Source: Papilionanthe hookeriana x Papilionanthe teres
Taxonomy: Eukaryota; Streptophyta; Magnoliopsida; Asparagales; Orchidaceae
NCBI GenBank assembly: GCA_022702705.1
Contig: CM040430.1
Span: 80,107,239 to 80,171,238, forward strand
Direction: 5' to 3'
Length of the DNA: 64,000 nucleotides
Positions 23,131 through 33,625 of this stretch are shown one piece after another. Positions within the stretch are counted from its first letter, which is position 1, and each line of letters starts with the position of its first letter. Under the pieces are notes generated by a model. The model saw only the letters and a list, made by a program, of their open reading frames with translations. It did not search any database and was not told where the DNA came from. Position numbers and translations under genes: made by a program.

Positions 23131-24960
23131 TACAACAGATTTATGATGAGGCACTCACATCATATCAAAGTTGAAAACATTTTTTAATACATATGAACTC
23201 ATATGAATGATGTACACCACAAGACTCAAAGCGACTTTAATCAATAAAATGCTTAGGCTATCAAACAAAAGAAGCCTTCAAATCTTTAAATGAATATGCC
23301 GTTACCACATATCTTTGTGTAAAATATCATCAAACCAAAATACAATGAAAGTTCATGTGAAAATTTAGGTGTTATTTATGTAAATTCAATAAGAATTGAT
23401 GGGTATGTACATAGTATTTTCAAAATTACTATCTCAAAGCATGTTATACATAAAATAATGAGATAAGAGTGTATGCTTGATATAAAGAAAACCATCCAAC
23501 TTAATTCCAGCAAACAAAGAATAAATCCAGCCATTAAACATAATGCCAAAACCTAAAAGCAAGCCCAGCCATGGACTCCAATTTCAGCAAATGAACATAA
23601 ATTCAATAATTAAAACCAAATCCCAATAACTGAAAAACAAACCACTCTCACAAGTGTATGACATGTTTAAATCCACGAAATTCATTTGGTATAGACCAAT
23701 AAATAAGATAACTAGGGTTTGTAGCAGTTTACTCATATTTTACCAAGAAAGTACGAAATACGTCAATGAATTCTGAATTAGCTTAACATGACACTTCATT
23801 AGCAAGATGTAAATACCATTGACCGAGTTCTTATAATAATAATACCAAATTTTCATCAATGTTGATGAAATACCATTCGAGAATTGATACCATGGCTCAA
23901 ATAATTCATATAGAAATAGAATTTGAAGTAATATATAAAGTAAACGGGCACATCCATGGCTACATATATATATTTTTATATCTAGAAACTAAAGTCCCAA
24001 CTCCATAAGAAAAGCATTCTTGAGAATTTCAGAACACATGAATCCTAAAGGAATTCCCACCAATTTTAATCTATCCGGCTCTTTAAAAACATTTCCCATT
24101 GATTGTTTAAAATGATGCAACCAGCTTTAAGAGACTAATTACAAAAACCGTAAAGAGTATATAATGCAAATCATCTAGTGCATAAGTAAGAAAAATCTTC
24201 TTGATTCCAAAAGACCAAACGAATGTCAAATAGAAGAAACTTTATAATAAAAGAAATGAAGAAATAGAACTTTTCCCATCAGATATCAAATTAACTAGTT
24301 TTAGTGAGTCTCTTCCCCTCCACCAAGGGCATAAGATAGTATTATGCCTTTCCAGCTCAACAATTATTCCTAGGATCATTTCTTCAAAATAATTGCACAA
24401 GAATCACATGAACGCATCCAATGAAGTATAATACACCTAGCCAAATCAAGATTTCTGAAGCTTGAATTAACTTCAGAAACCAAATTAAACCTACACAAAG
24501 CTGTAAATGAAATACACTAAAAGAAACCTACACAAAGCTGTAATCCTATAACTAATGATATTGCAATTCCTCTATTATAAATGATCTTTCTAGCTTAAAC
24601 AAAGGAGACTGATCCCTCAGTAAGATCAAAGAATTATATCTATATGATGAGACAAAAATCCTGAATTATAAAGAGAATCTTCTAAATTCACTGGTTTAAA
24701 ACTAAATATAAAGTCTGTACATATAATTTAAACCGATTAAAACAATGTCAGGGAAAAGATGCTTCTCCATAGTTGAATCAACAAGAGCTACACTGAATAG
24801 AATGTTCTATAATTCCACCGAAAAAACGGAGCAATTCTTGCCCACAGATGGTTGAAAAGAAATAGAGAAAAAGGATGTGAGCCTTAGTGACCAGCAACAA
24901 CTCAAGTCTGAGAAAGTTAGGGGAACACTCGCGACTCCAAACAGAGTACACAAGGGGAAT
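23131..24960. other. Unassigned, possibly intronic
   Basis: AT-rich, with no repeat match in the window and no convincing coding frame. If the candidate gene at 19650-25022 is real this is its first intron. Confidence 0.3.
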
Positions 24961-25208
24961 GGGTACTTACCGAAGAGGCTATCGGCGATGAAAAACATAC
25001 ATGATGCAAAGAAAATACCCATACTCAATAATAGGAAGGTTATTTCACAGCTTTGGGAGGGAAAAACGGTTACAAGAGTGTTAACGAGGCGAAGGTCGAT
25101 TAAGGTTTGAGAGAAGAAGATAACCGAAAACTGGGAAGAAATTCGAGAACCAGAGCATTCACCGAATGGCGAAGGCTAGGGCTCGGTTAGGATTTTGTCG
25201 ACTGCGAG

Positions 25209-25380
25209 GAAAAATTATTCCACAGGACGCCGCACGTATCCCGATCCAGCCGCACATGTTAAATTTTTTTCTTTTTTTTTTTTTAAATTTGAATTGCGGT
25301 CGGCTCTCCATACACCCTTCACGGAGATGTGCAGTTGGATCGGGGACGCTACGTGCGGCATCCTGATTGAATAATTTTTC
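25209..25380. mobile_element. MITE-like foldback element, ~172 bp
   Basis: The left arm begins GAAAAATTATTC and contains GCCGCACGTA, CCCGATCCA and GCACAT in that order. The right arm (to 25380) is the imperfect inverse of the whole series, ending GAATAATTTTTC. The arms are about 50 bases with an AT-rich loop containing a long T run. No transposase and no clear target duplication is seen, so the superfamily is not determined. It lies about 190 bases upstream of the ATG of the candidate host gene. Confidence 0.65.
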
Positions 25381-25749
25381 ATGAAAGGCGAGAAAATAGT
25401 ATGCAGAGTTTATTATTAAGAAATACCCCATGTTATTATTGTAATATTATTATTTACTTAGATTTACTGATTTAAGCACAATTTGACTCAATTTGGAACC
25501 CTACAGATATGGATGTCATTTCTGGCAAAAATCTATGGATGCATTGGCGCAGTCTATTTCATCATCTTGGGTAATCCGGAAAAGTTTGATGATGATCGTG
25601 TCAATTTAACATAAATTTGCGCAATACGGCAAATGAAGTTATTTTGGTCCGAGCGAAAGTGTTTAACGAGCAAATTATTGATCGGTCATCACCTAAGCAA
25701 CAACAAAAGTCAAGCAAACTACTCGTAGCAGCATGTCAACCATCGTACG

Positions 25750-26008
25750 TCGTGAGGGCCCCTTATGACTTGCAAATCCTTATAGGAACTCAACTTGAGC
25801 TTAAATATGTCAGCTTTAATCGACTCAATAAAATGTTGAGGCTTTCAAACAATCCATATGAAACAACAAGGACAAAGAAATAATTCAAATTTCTAAATAT
25901 TATAAGTCTTAATCGAATCTTCTTGGACAGTTAAAATAGAAAATTTCTAAGACTATATTCTAGGCTCTAAAGAATGAAAGGAATACCTCATAAAAATAAG
26001 GTCAACAA
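25750..26008 (+). mobile_element. Family L fragment, 3' terminal ~260 bp
   Basis: It aligns by eye with about 53390-53642. In the same order it has GAGG.TTT.A.AC..TCCAT.TGA, AATTTCTAA, TTCTAGGCTCTA.AGAATGAA, CTCAT.AA, and the terminal AGGTCAACA. The right edge at 26008 agrees with the edges at 53642 and 11105, which supports GTCAACA as the family's 3' end. The left edge is approximate. Confidence 0.5.
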
Positions 26009-26569
26009 ATAAACCCCCAATAGGTATGATGTGATGCACAAGTATGTCGTGTCTATTGGCGTTGATTGAAATGATCAGCAAAATTCTGAAAGAATATCCA
26101 AGTAATGGAACAAGTTGAAGATTGAGTTAGAATTGAAGCAAAGTTGAATTTTCGCTGGGAATTAGCATGTGTATTTTCAATTTATTGTTATGAATTAAGT
26201 TTTTTTTTATCAGGACATTTGTTGAATAATGATCATTGACTCTCACGGAGATTTGCAAGTTTGGAAAGTTGATTTGGTGTGGTGGATAATCAAGTTTATG
26301 TGAATGAACATATCAAATTGAGAAGGAAAGCATCGAGACTCACATCTAACTCAAGAGCTGACCAGAAAAACTGTGTACTACATACGGAAGGAATGAACTG
26401 GGATTCACATCCAATCCAAGAAGTAGTGAAAATGTTGTTCACGTTAGGAAGGAAATCTTTACTCCATTTAAGTTGGTATTACATCCAACCTAAGGGCTGG
26501 CAAGGGAATCGAATACCTTTACTTCATTTAAGGTGGCTTACTCCTATCCTTGTAATGTGTATGGAAAGT

Positions 26570-27400
26570 ATTCAAAAATATGGCTCTGATCCCAAAATGT
26601 GTGTAGAAAAGATTCAGAAATATGGCTCTGATCCCAAAATGTGTTGAGAAAGGATTCAGAAATATGGCTCTGATCCTAAAGAATGTGTGGAGAAAGGATT
26701 CTGAAATATGGCTTCGATCCCAAAATGTGTGGAGAAAGGATCCAGAAACATGGTTCTTATCTCAAAGAATGTGTGGAGAAAGGATTCAAAAATATGGCTC
26801 TGATCCCAAAATGTGTGGAGAAATGATTTAGAAATATGGCTCTGATCCTAAAGAATGTGTGGAGAAAGGATTCAGAAATATGGCTCCGATTCCAAAAAGT
26901 ATTACAAAGAATGTGTGGAGAAAGAATTCAGAAATATGGCTCTGATCTCAAAATGTGTGGAGAAAGGATTCAAAAATATGGCTTCAATCTCAAAGAATGT
27001 GTGGAGAAAGGATTCATAAATATGGCTCTGATCCCAAAGAATGTGTGGAGAAAGGATTTATAAATATGGTTGAGATCCTAACGAATGTGTGAAGAAAGGA
27101 TTCAAAAGTATGGCTCCAATCCCAAAATGTGTGGAGAAAGGATTCAGAAATATGGCTCCTATTACAATTGTGTAGAGAAAATATTATGAAAATATAGCTC
27201 CGATCCCAAAGTATGTGAAGAGAGAGGACTTGAAAATATGGCTTATCCAAAGAATGTGTGGAGAAAGGATTCGAAAATATGGCTTTGATCCCAAAATGTG
27301 TGGAGAAGGGATTCAAAAATATGGCTCTAATCCCAAAATCTATAAAGAAATGATTCAGAAATATGGCTCCAATCCCAAAGAATGTGTGTGTGATGAATGT
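26570..27400. repeat. 42/44-bp minisatellite, 19 units
   Basis: Nineteen units built on TATGGCTCTGATCCCAAA...TGTGTGGAGAAAGGATTC. Start-to-start spacings are mostly 42 or 44 bases: 42 for units without, 44 for units with an extra GA in AAAGAATGTG. One 56-base unit lies at 26881. The open frames across it arise only because the unit lacks stops. It lies on the downstream side of the minus-strand Tat element, between its last ORF and the element's expected 3' end. Tat/Ogre elements are known to carry variable tandem repeats there. Confidence 0.92.
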
Positions 27401-27420
27401 AGAAATATTAAATAAAATGT

Positions 27421-28142
27421 GAGAAATATGTGGAGTTTGTGAAAATATGGAAAAAATTTGTGAGGATGCAAAATTTGTGAACGTGAAAGAATTGACAAAA
27501 TTTTGCAGAAGTGAAGAAGCAATTATATTATGGTGATGGTGGAAATTTTCTTTCTTTACTCTTCTCTTTAATTTGTTTTTTCTAATTTTATCTTTAAGTT
27601 TTTAAGATTTTGAAATGTTTTATTCTTTCTTTTTTTCTTTTTATTTTTCAGGCGTTATTTATTGCACACTTTGTTCTACATATCGTTCTTGCTTGTTAGC
27701 CTTTTTCAAAATTGAGACAAACCAAATTCATTTGTTCTCACAATAAATTACACAAATTTTTGCATTCATAAATATTAAAGCAAATTCTAGTATATTTATT
27801 CAAAATCCACTGTTATAGCAGAAATGTGATCTTGAATACAGTGCTATGTATCATCATATACAAAAAGTATAACCTAACATCTTCTTCAAAATCATAGGTA
27901 AACAATCAATGTATATATGTATATCCCTCCATACGATAATACTGCATATATGATCAAACTCAATATATATATCAACTATCCGAGCATTCACTATTACTGT
28001 AATGCCAAAATAATAAGCTATATAGAGATTAGCCTCACCTTCTAAGACACTATTGGAGAAACAAAAGGAATTTCTCATGAGTATACATAGAGGTGTGTTG
28101 TGATTAAATAACTCACAGTTCAAGAGGCTGCAGATTCTCCAA
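27421..28142. other. Non-coding stretch between AlkB-like ORF and minisatellite
   Basis: AT-rich, with a long pyrimidine run at about 27620-27653 (a purine run on the element strand) that could be a polypurine tract. If so, the minisatellite would belong to the 3' LTR rather than the untranslated region. No coding frame is recognised. Confidence 0.3.
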
Positions 28143-29474
28143 TTATGGATCGGGCTTAAAGAAAAATAACACTTTATCTTCATTCATCTTTCTAAAAGTA
28201 ATTAAAAGTCTTTGATATGGAACACCAGGAACGACATATTTAGCTACATCAGCACAATTTCCTTTTAAAACCAAAATTGAACCCACCGGTAAAGCGATCT
28301 CTTGGTCCCTGAAACTCTCCTGCGCCAAAAATTTGAAGCTATATTTTAAACATAATATTGCACTTGCTAATGAATGAAACTGTACATAATGGTCTCATAA
28401 AGTTATGGTGGGAGTAATTAGTCAACTTCTTCATATATGTTGATAATACAACTATTAGGAATGATATAGAAGTGCAGAACACACCAGGTCACCAGTCGCT
28501 TAATCATCATCTTTATAAATGATGGTAATTGGTCAACCTCATCGTGACGGGTTATCTCAGGTAGATTTTCTTCCTTATCACGAGCAAAATTGTAACAACA
28601 TCCATATTGTATATTAATCATTCCTTTTCCTTTTGTCCATTTCTTGGGTTTAGAATAAGTTCTCCTTATTAAACGACCAACTTGTCCCATATCACTCTCG
28701 ATAAAGACACGGTCTACAATATCATCATTCTCACAAGCATAGAGCACATTAGTATAAAATTCCAAACCTTCCAATATGTTCATGTACTTTCCATGTATCC
28801 TTTGAAAATGCTCAAATTTTGTTTCCGTATTGGTATATTTCCAGCTTGTGTTATGGAATAATCTGTAACTGACGTGGCCTTTAAATGAATTGAGGAATGT
28901 AAGGTTCAATCTTAATAGGTTCTTCTTCAACTTTTTCTTTCTTAAGAATAACTTTTCTTCCAACCTCCTCAAGTTGTGGTGGCACTACTTTAACTGATTG
29001 GTTTAGAATTTTTTCTTTTAAGGCGATCGCCATCTGTTCAATGACAACCTCATCTTCTCCCTATTCTTTCAATTGCTCTAACATCTTGTGAATGTGGTGA
29101 TTATGATTTCTTTTTTGCGTACGAGTAAATGTTGCTTTTCTTTCCAACTGAACATTTATAGGCATAACACTGACATGCTCGCCTCCTGATGTCATTATCA
29201 TTGACTTCATCCTATTAATTGTGAAATTGCTCGTTTATTCTTCATCAGTCTTTTATAACTTCCTTTTCTTCTCAGCAATATGTTGGTTTTTTTTTAACTT
29301 CAATACCGGCTTCTGCTCATGAAATTCCTCTTGACTCATAACAGTCAAGGTTGCATTCTCATATTTCAATTCCACTTGTTCAAAATTCAAATCAAACTCA
29401 ATTACTGCTCCTCTTTATTAAGAGCAAAACCAATGCCATTCTTAAAAGTGAAAGTCAATCTTCCTTTTGACATT
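28143..29474 (-). pseudogene. ALKBH9/10-type (AlkB, 2OG-Fe oxygenase) ORF inside a Tat retroelement
   Basis: The plant ALKBH9/10 family removes N6-methyladenosine from RNA. Here the minus strand carries its conserved core in order. The 184-residue frame at 28418-28972 has NILEGLEFYTNVLYACE, KPKKWTKGKGMINIQYGCCYN, PEITRHDEVDQLPSFIKMMI and CIINIYEE. A short frameshifted link (RPLCTVSF) follows. The 61-residue frame at 28143-28328 has LPVGSILVLKGNCADVAKY and RLLITFRKM. A likely start is the ATG at 29474 (MSKGRLTFTFKNGIG), with a polar, charged N-terminal part full of stops. Iron ligands are damaged: the H.D motif after INIYEE is lost to a stop, deletion and frameshift, and the distal His is Tyr (AKY). 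The 2-oxoglutarate Arg in TFRKM remains. It lies about 360 bases after the integrase on the same strand, which points to an element-borne extra ORF. An old host gene next to an insertion is the alternative. Confidence 0.85.
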
Positions 29475-29829
29475 TTCCTGTGGAAGAATAGGAAAACAAT
29501 TAGTATGACAGTCCGAGCTAAACAAAAACAATATGAATCCATTAATTTAAAATTTTGAGAAAGTATTCTTCATCATTATACACATATTTTGATTAATGTA
29601 TTCCATTTGATTTTTCATGAGTTTAAATTTTATTATGAAAATTCAAGCTTATGTGAAAGAAAAAAAGAATAATTGTGCCATATTTTATATACACAAATTT
29701 GATTAAAAATTGAATTCCTTTTATTCAATCATTTTGTTACAAATTTTGAGTTCAGACCCCGTTACATACAATTGAAATGTCAGTGCTTCTAAGAACAAAA
29801 CTCTATTTCTAAAGTTTGCTCTTTCAAAT

Positions 29830-30129
29830 ATCATGACACATCAAGTATCGTCCATTAATAGGGAGCATATACCGTTCTCCTTGACAGTCCAATAGTTGAT
29901 AAACACCTCTAGATTAAACCTTTTCAATTATGAATGGTCCTTCCCAGGTTGATTCAAATTTACCTCCTATCTTGCGGTGTGCAAGAATAGGTCTTCTAAG
30001 AATAAGAACTAAGTCACCAACATTGGAAGTCTTGGGGCAGACCAATTTTTCATGTTCCTGAATCATCTTGGCTTGGTATAATTCTAAATTATGCTGTGCT
30101 AATAGACAAATTTCTTCTAGGCTTTCCAA
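29830..30129 (-). pseudogene. Tat/Ogre integrase C-terminal domain
   Basis: The minus-strand frame holds NVGDLVLILRRPI, GGKFESTWEGPFIIEKV and, after a stop, RGVYQLLDCQGE and LPINGRYL. This is the DNA-binding C-terminal region of plant gypsy integrase without a chromodomain. It ends pol, and the AlkB-like ORF follows. Confidence 0.8.
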
Positions 30130-30149
30130 TTATTCAAGTCATAGTTTAG

Positions 30150-30804
30150 CATTTTCATCGGCTGTGATTTTATTGGCTACTACAACTCTGACAGATGGAA
30201 GTTGCACTCTAAAGGAAGCACAGCCTCAAAACCTTACATAAGAGCGTAAGGTGTAGACTGAGTTGAAGTTCTAAACATCTTTCTGTATGCCCAAAAAGCT
30301 TCTAATAACATCTCATACCAATTTCTTTTATTTTTGTCCAAAGTTTTCTTTAGGATTTAGACAAGAGTCTTATTAAAAGCCTCAACCAATCAATTAGCCT
30401 TTGGGTAATAGATTGTAGAATAACATCAATCTATTCCATGTCTTCTAACAATTTTATTAATTTTTTGTACTTTTAAATGCGACACCATTATCTGAAATGA
30501 TCTTGTGCGGTATGCTGAAATGGTACACAACTTAATTCTCGAAGAACTATATGACATGATGTGCTTTCACTTCTCTCAATGGTATTTCCTCTGCCCACTT
30601 TGAAAAGTAATCAGTAGCACTAAGAATGAAGTGGTGTCCTTTTGAAGATGGAGGATCTATAGGACCCACTATATTTGTGCCCCAACACTCAAACGACCAT
30701 GACGTGACTGTTGGGTGTAGCCAATTTAGGGTTTGACGTAAGACCACTCCTTGTATCTGACATTGGTGATAACTTTTGTTGATTTTCATACAATCAGTCA
30801 TCAT
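30150..30804 (-). pseudogene. Tat/Ogre integrase catalytic core, broken
   Basis: The frame at 30547-30804 reads SFECWGTNIVGPIDPP and HFILSATDYFSKWAEEIPL. The family has WGMDI.GP, so the first catalytic Asp is Asn here. The remaining core toward 30150 is in broken frames. Wording and order fit the Tat/Ogre branch better than Athila. Confidence 0.8.
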
Positions 30805-30848
30805 TGTAGGTCAGTAATATCTTAGCCTTTTGATTTTAGTTTTCATTT

Positions 30849-31900
30849 TCAGAACTGATTGATAAGTGGCACAAATACCTGAATATACTTCTTTAACAGT
30901 TTATTGATCTTCTGGACCAAACACATTTGATCGAAAGATCTCCTATGAAGGACATTATTTATTAAATTATATGATAGAGCTCTTTTCTTTATCTGATGTG
31001 CTATCGACTTATCATCTGGTAAGTTTACAATCTGTAAGTATTTTATAAAGGGTTGACGCCAATATTCTATAGCTTTGTCACTACCATTGTTTTTTTCTTT
31101 CTTGCCTAATTTATGCAAAGTACCTAAATCAGTTGGAGACAGAACTTGAAGTCCTTGGACTATTATTTTAATATAATCTTCTTGTAGACATGCAAATTCC
31201 TTGACAAGTCTAGCTAAAGCATCTGCAAGAGTATTCTCTCCCCTTAGAATTTTGTACAATGTCAAATTAGGAATCAATTCTAGCAATTTCATTGTATAAC
31301 GGTGATATTATTCCAACTTAGGCTTCAAGATCTTATATTGTTCAATAACTTGTTGAATAATCAATTATGAATCTCTGTAGATATTAATGTCAGTTATATC
31401 CATTTATATTGCCAAATGTAACCCTGTTCTCAGAGCTTCATATTCTGCTTTATTATTTATACATAGCTCTGTTAAATGGTAAGAATACCTTAACATTCCT
31501 TGCTCTGGTGTAATGAAGATCAGTCTAATTCATGCTTCACCAGGTACTATCGTTTGCATCTCTTTATTCCTTTATGCTGAAGAAGCTCCATCAAAATATA
31601 ACTCTCATTGTTGAGTATTAGAGTTTTCCAAAGTAATTATCTATTTTTCTGGGAGATCATTGTTGAGAGGAGAGTCAGTTGGTAGCAGGTGCGCTGCGAG
31701 AAAATTCGCTAAAATTTGGCCCTTTACAACTCAGAGTGGAACGAAAGTTATATCGAATTGTAATAGTACCATGGCCCACCTCCCTAACCTACCGGAAAGC
31801 ATCTGTCAGTTCATTAAATATTGCAATGGATTAAACTTTGAAATGAGGTTGACTTTGTGAGAAAGCATGTAGTGTCGATGTTTTTGAACGGTGAAGATTA
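30849..31900 (-). pseudogene. Tat/Ogre RNase H end and integrase zinc domain
   Basis: The 147-residue frame at 30849-31292 starts in the RNase H tail (YKILRGENTLADALARL, with the conserved Asp). It passes through a linker (PFIKYLQIVNLPDDKSIAHQ) into the integrase N-terminal part (YNLINNVLHRRSF). Earlier RNase H sequence up to about 31900 is in broken frames. In the intact enzyme RNase H removes the RNA template strand. Confidence 0.75.
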
Positions 31901-32640
31901 TAGCCAAACAATGCTTCTCAATAGGAGGATAATTTACTTCTGCTGGAATTAAACTACGACTTAAGTAATAAAGAGCATTTCGTCATTGACCTGAGCTAGC
32001 AAGTCTACAGGTAGTCTTCTAAAGCCGCATTATAAAGTATCAAAGGTCTACTTGGAATTGGGGCTGCTAGTACATGAGGTGTCATTAAGTATTGTCTAAT
32101 GCTTTCAAAAGCAAGTTGACATTTATCATCCCAATTGAACTTGGCATTTTCTTGGTCAATACAGAAAAAGGATAACACCTACCTAACAAATTAGAAATAA
32201 ATCGTCTCGGATACGCCAACCTCCCTTGAAAAGATCCTAATTACAATAAATTCTAAGGGGGCGACAATTGCAAGATGACTTAAATCTTCTTCAGATCAAT
32301 TTCAATCTCGCGGTGATGTAAAACAAACTCTAAAAATTTTCCGGAGGTGGCTTTAAAGACGCACTTTAAGAGATTCATTTAAGATTAATTTGTTGTAACC
32401 TCTCAAAGAAAATTCTTAAATTGTAAAAATGATCTTCTTTCTATTTACTTTTGATGACCAAATCATCCACGTATCATTATTGATTATGGATGAGGTCATC
32501 AAAAAATTCTTTTCATTGCTCGTTGGTATGTTTTGTCAGCATTCTTCAACCCAAAAGGTATTATTGTATAACAATAAACTTAGATTGGCATTCTGTAGGC
32601 CATAAATTTCTTGTCTTCTGGGGCCATTTTCATCTGGTTG
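31900..32640 (-). pseudogene. Tat/Ogre reverse transcriptase, C-terminal half
   Basis: On the minus strand: YNQMKMAPEDKKFMAYRMP, then after stops PFGLKNADKTYQRAM, the intact catalytic YVDD (32462-32473) with LVIKS, and farther down FNWDDKCQLAFE and PLILYNAA. Stops and frameshifts break it, and sequence before YNQM is missing because family L sequence begins at about 32640. The PFGLKNA.ATYQRAM style is typical of the Tat/Ogre branch. Confidence 0.82.
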
Positions 32641-33625
32641 TACCATATAATTTAATTTTAAAATAGTATTTTAATTTTGAAAAAAAATTGAGACTAAATA
32701 GATCTCACATATTTAATATTTTAGATAATTGAGCACAACACTACAAGCAACATACCCTCTCAAAAGATAAGCATATCACTTGACAGCGAGCGCAATCATA
32801 TAAATTAATAAATTTATGACATCCATTTGGTATACAAATTTTGTGACTAACAATTTCCTATCTAATATAAAGATTAGATAGGATTTATATTACCGGGGTT
32901 CCTAATTCCTTATAAGGGAAAGCCTCTATAGTTAATTACATCTTAAATGATCGAAGTTATTTAAGAAAACTCTCGATAATGATCACAGGTTTTGTGTTCA
33001 AGAATTCAATGTTGGCTTTCAATATTGTGCATAGGAAAATCAAGTGGGAATGACTCAAGTAGGGATAATAATTTTTTGAATTCAAATGTGTGAAAAGATA
33101 AGGGATGTCACAGATCTTGAAGTGAACCAATATGACTTTCTGAGTATCATATTTCTTTTACATTTTAGAAGTGATGTTATTTAATGTTTACTCCTTCCAT
33201 TTATTCAAATTTAGGGCTCACAATTTCACAATATAAAATCATGCAAATAGCCTAGGAAGATAGAATGATTTATGTCATACTAAACGAACAATCTAGGAAT
33301 CCTAAAAAGAGTTAAAACTTATACTCCACAACATGATTGTGTAAAAGCCTAAGAATAAAGTGAGAATTTATGTTGTGCTTGACAAACAACTTTGAAATGC
33401 CATGGGTTTCTTTTATTTAAGATTATGGAAAGCTCAGTTGAAATTTTTTCTTCATTTCATGTCGAGTCTTGACCATCACCTGAGGTTGTTCTTCATCTAT
33501 TGCATCATTTTCTTGCTTCCTAGACTACTAGCTTCAAGCTCTTTACTTGTAATGGTTTTGAGTGTTAAAGGGTGTGGTCAAAATTATGATTTTTTATTAT
33601 TGTTAGGTTGTAGGGTCTTGCTGTA
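32640..33625 (+). mobile_element. Family L fragment, 5' ~1 kb (copy 5)
   Basis: It aligns with 58820-59700 and 17430-18280: GATCTCACAT, GAGCACAACACTACAA, TTCCTTATAAGGGAAAGCCTCTATAGTTAATTACAT and AAAACTCTCGATAATGATCA. It sits inside the Tat reverse transcriptase. The exact first base is unclear (TGTACC at about 32639 is possible) and the right edge is where similarity fades. Confidence 0.6.

Larger units (their letters stand above)
19650..25022 (-). other. Candidate host gene, unidentified, minus strand
   Basis: An ATG at 25022 opens a frame reading MGIFFASCMFFIADSLF followed by a strong splice donor (G|GTAAGT, intron starting at 24970), giving a 52-nt first coding exon. Its upstream side is relatively GC-rich and untranslated-leader-like. 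Farther along the strand, a hydrophobic segment at about 19730-19800 (FVFVGIYMIAFVLLVVLLPI) looks like a membrane span. Short open pieces at 22529-22714, 21810-21880 and 19860-20047 are flanked by plausible acceptors. I could not assemble a consistent coding sequence or name a family. It may be a small membrane-protein gene, a pseudogene, or chance. An RTE and a SINE lie inside the span, which would be intronic. Confidence 0.25.

Noticed and set aside
26570..27400. CRISPR-like regular repeats
   Set aside because: Units are directly adjacent with no unique spacers, and the window is plant nuclear DNA.
26279..27415. Several overlapping frames with repeated RKDSEIW / VEKGF / ERIQKYG peptides
   Set aside because: They are the minisatellite read in different frames. 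Unit lengths of 42 and 44 shift the frame and both strands are open.
28143..28972. A viral AlkB domain from an integrated plant RNA virus
   Set aside because: The core wording matches the plant ALKBH9/10 cellular type, and no viral replicase sequence is adjacent; the neighbours are Tat pol domains.
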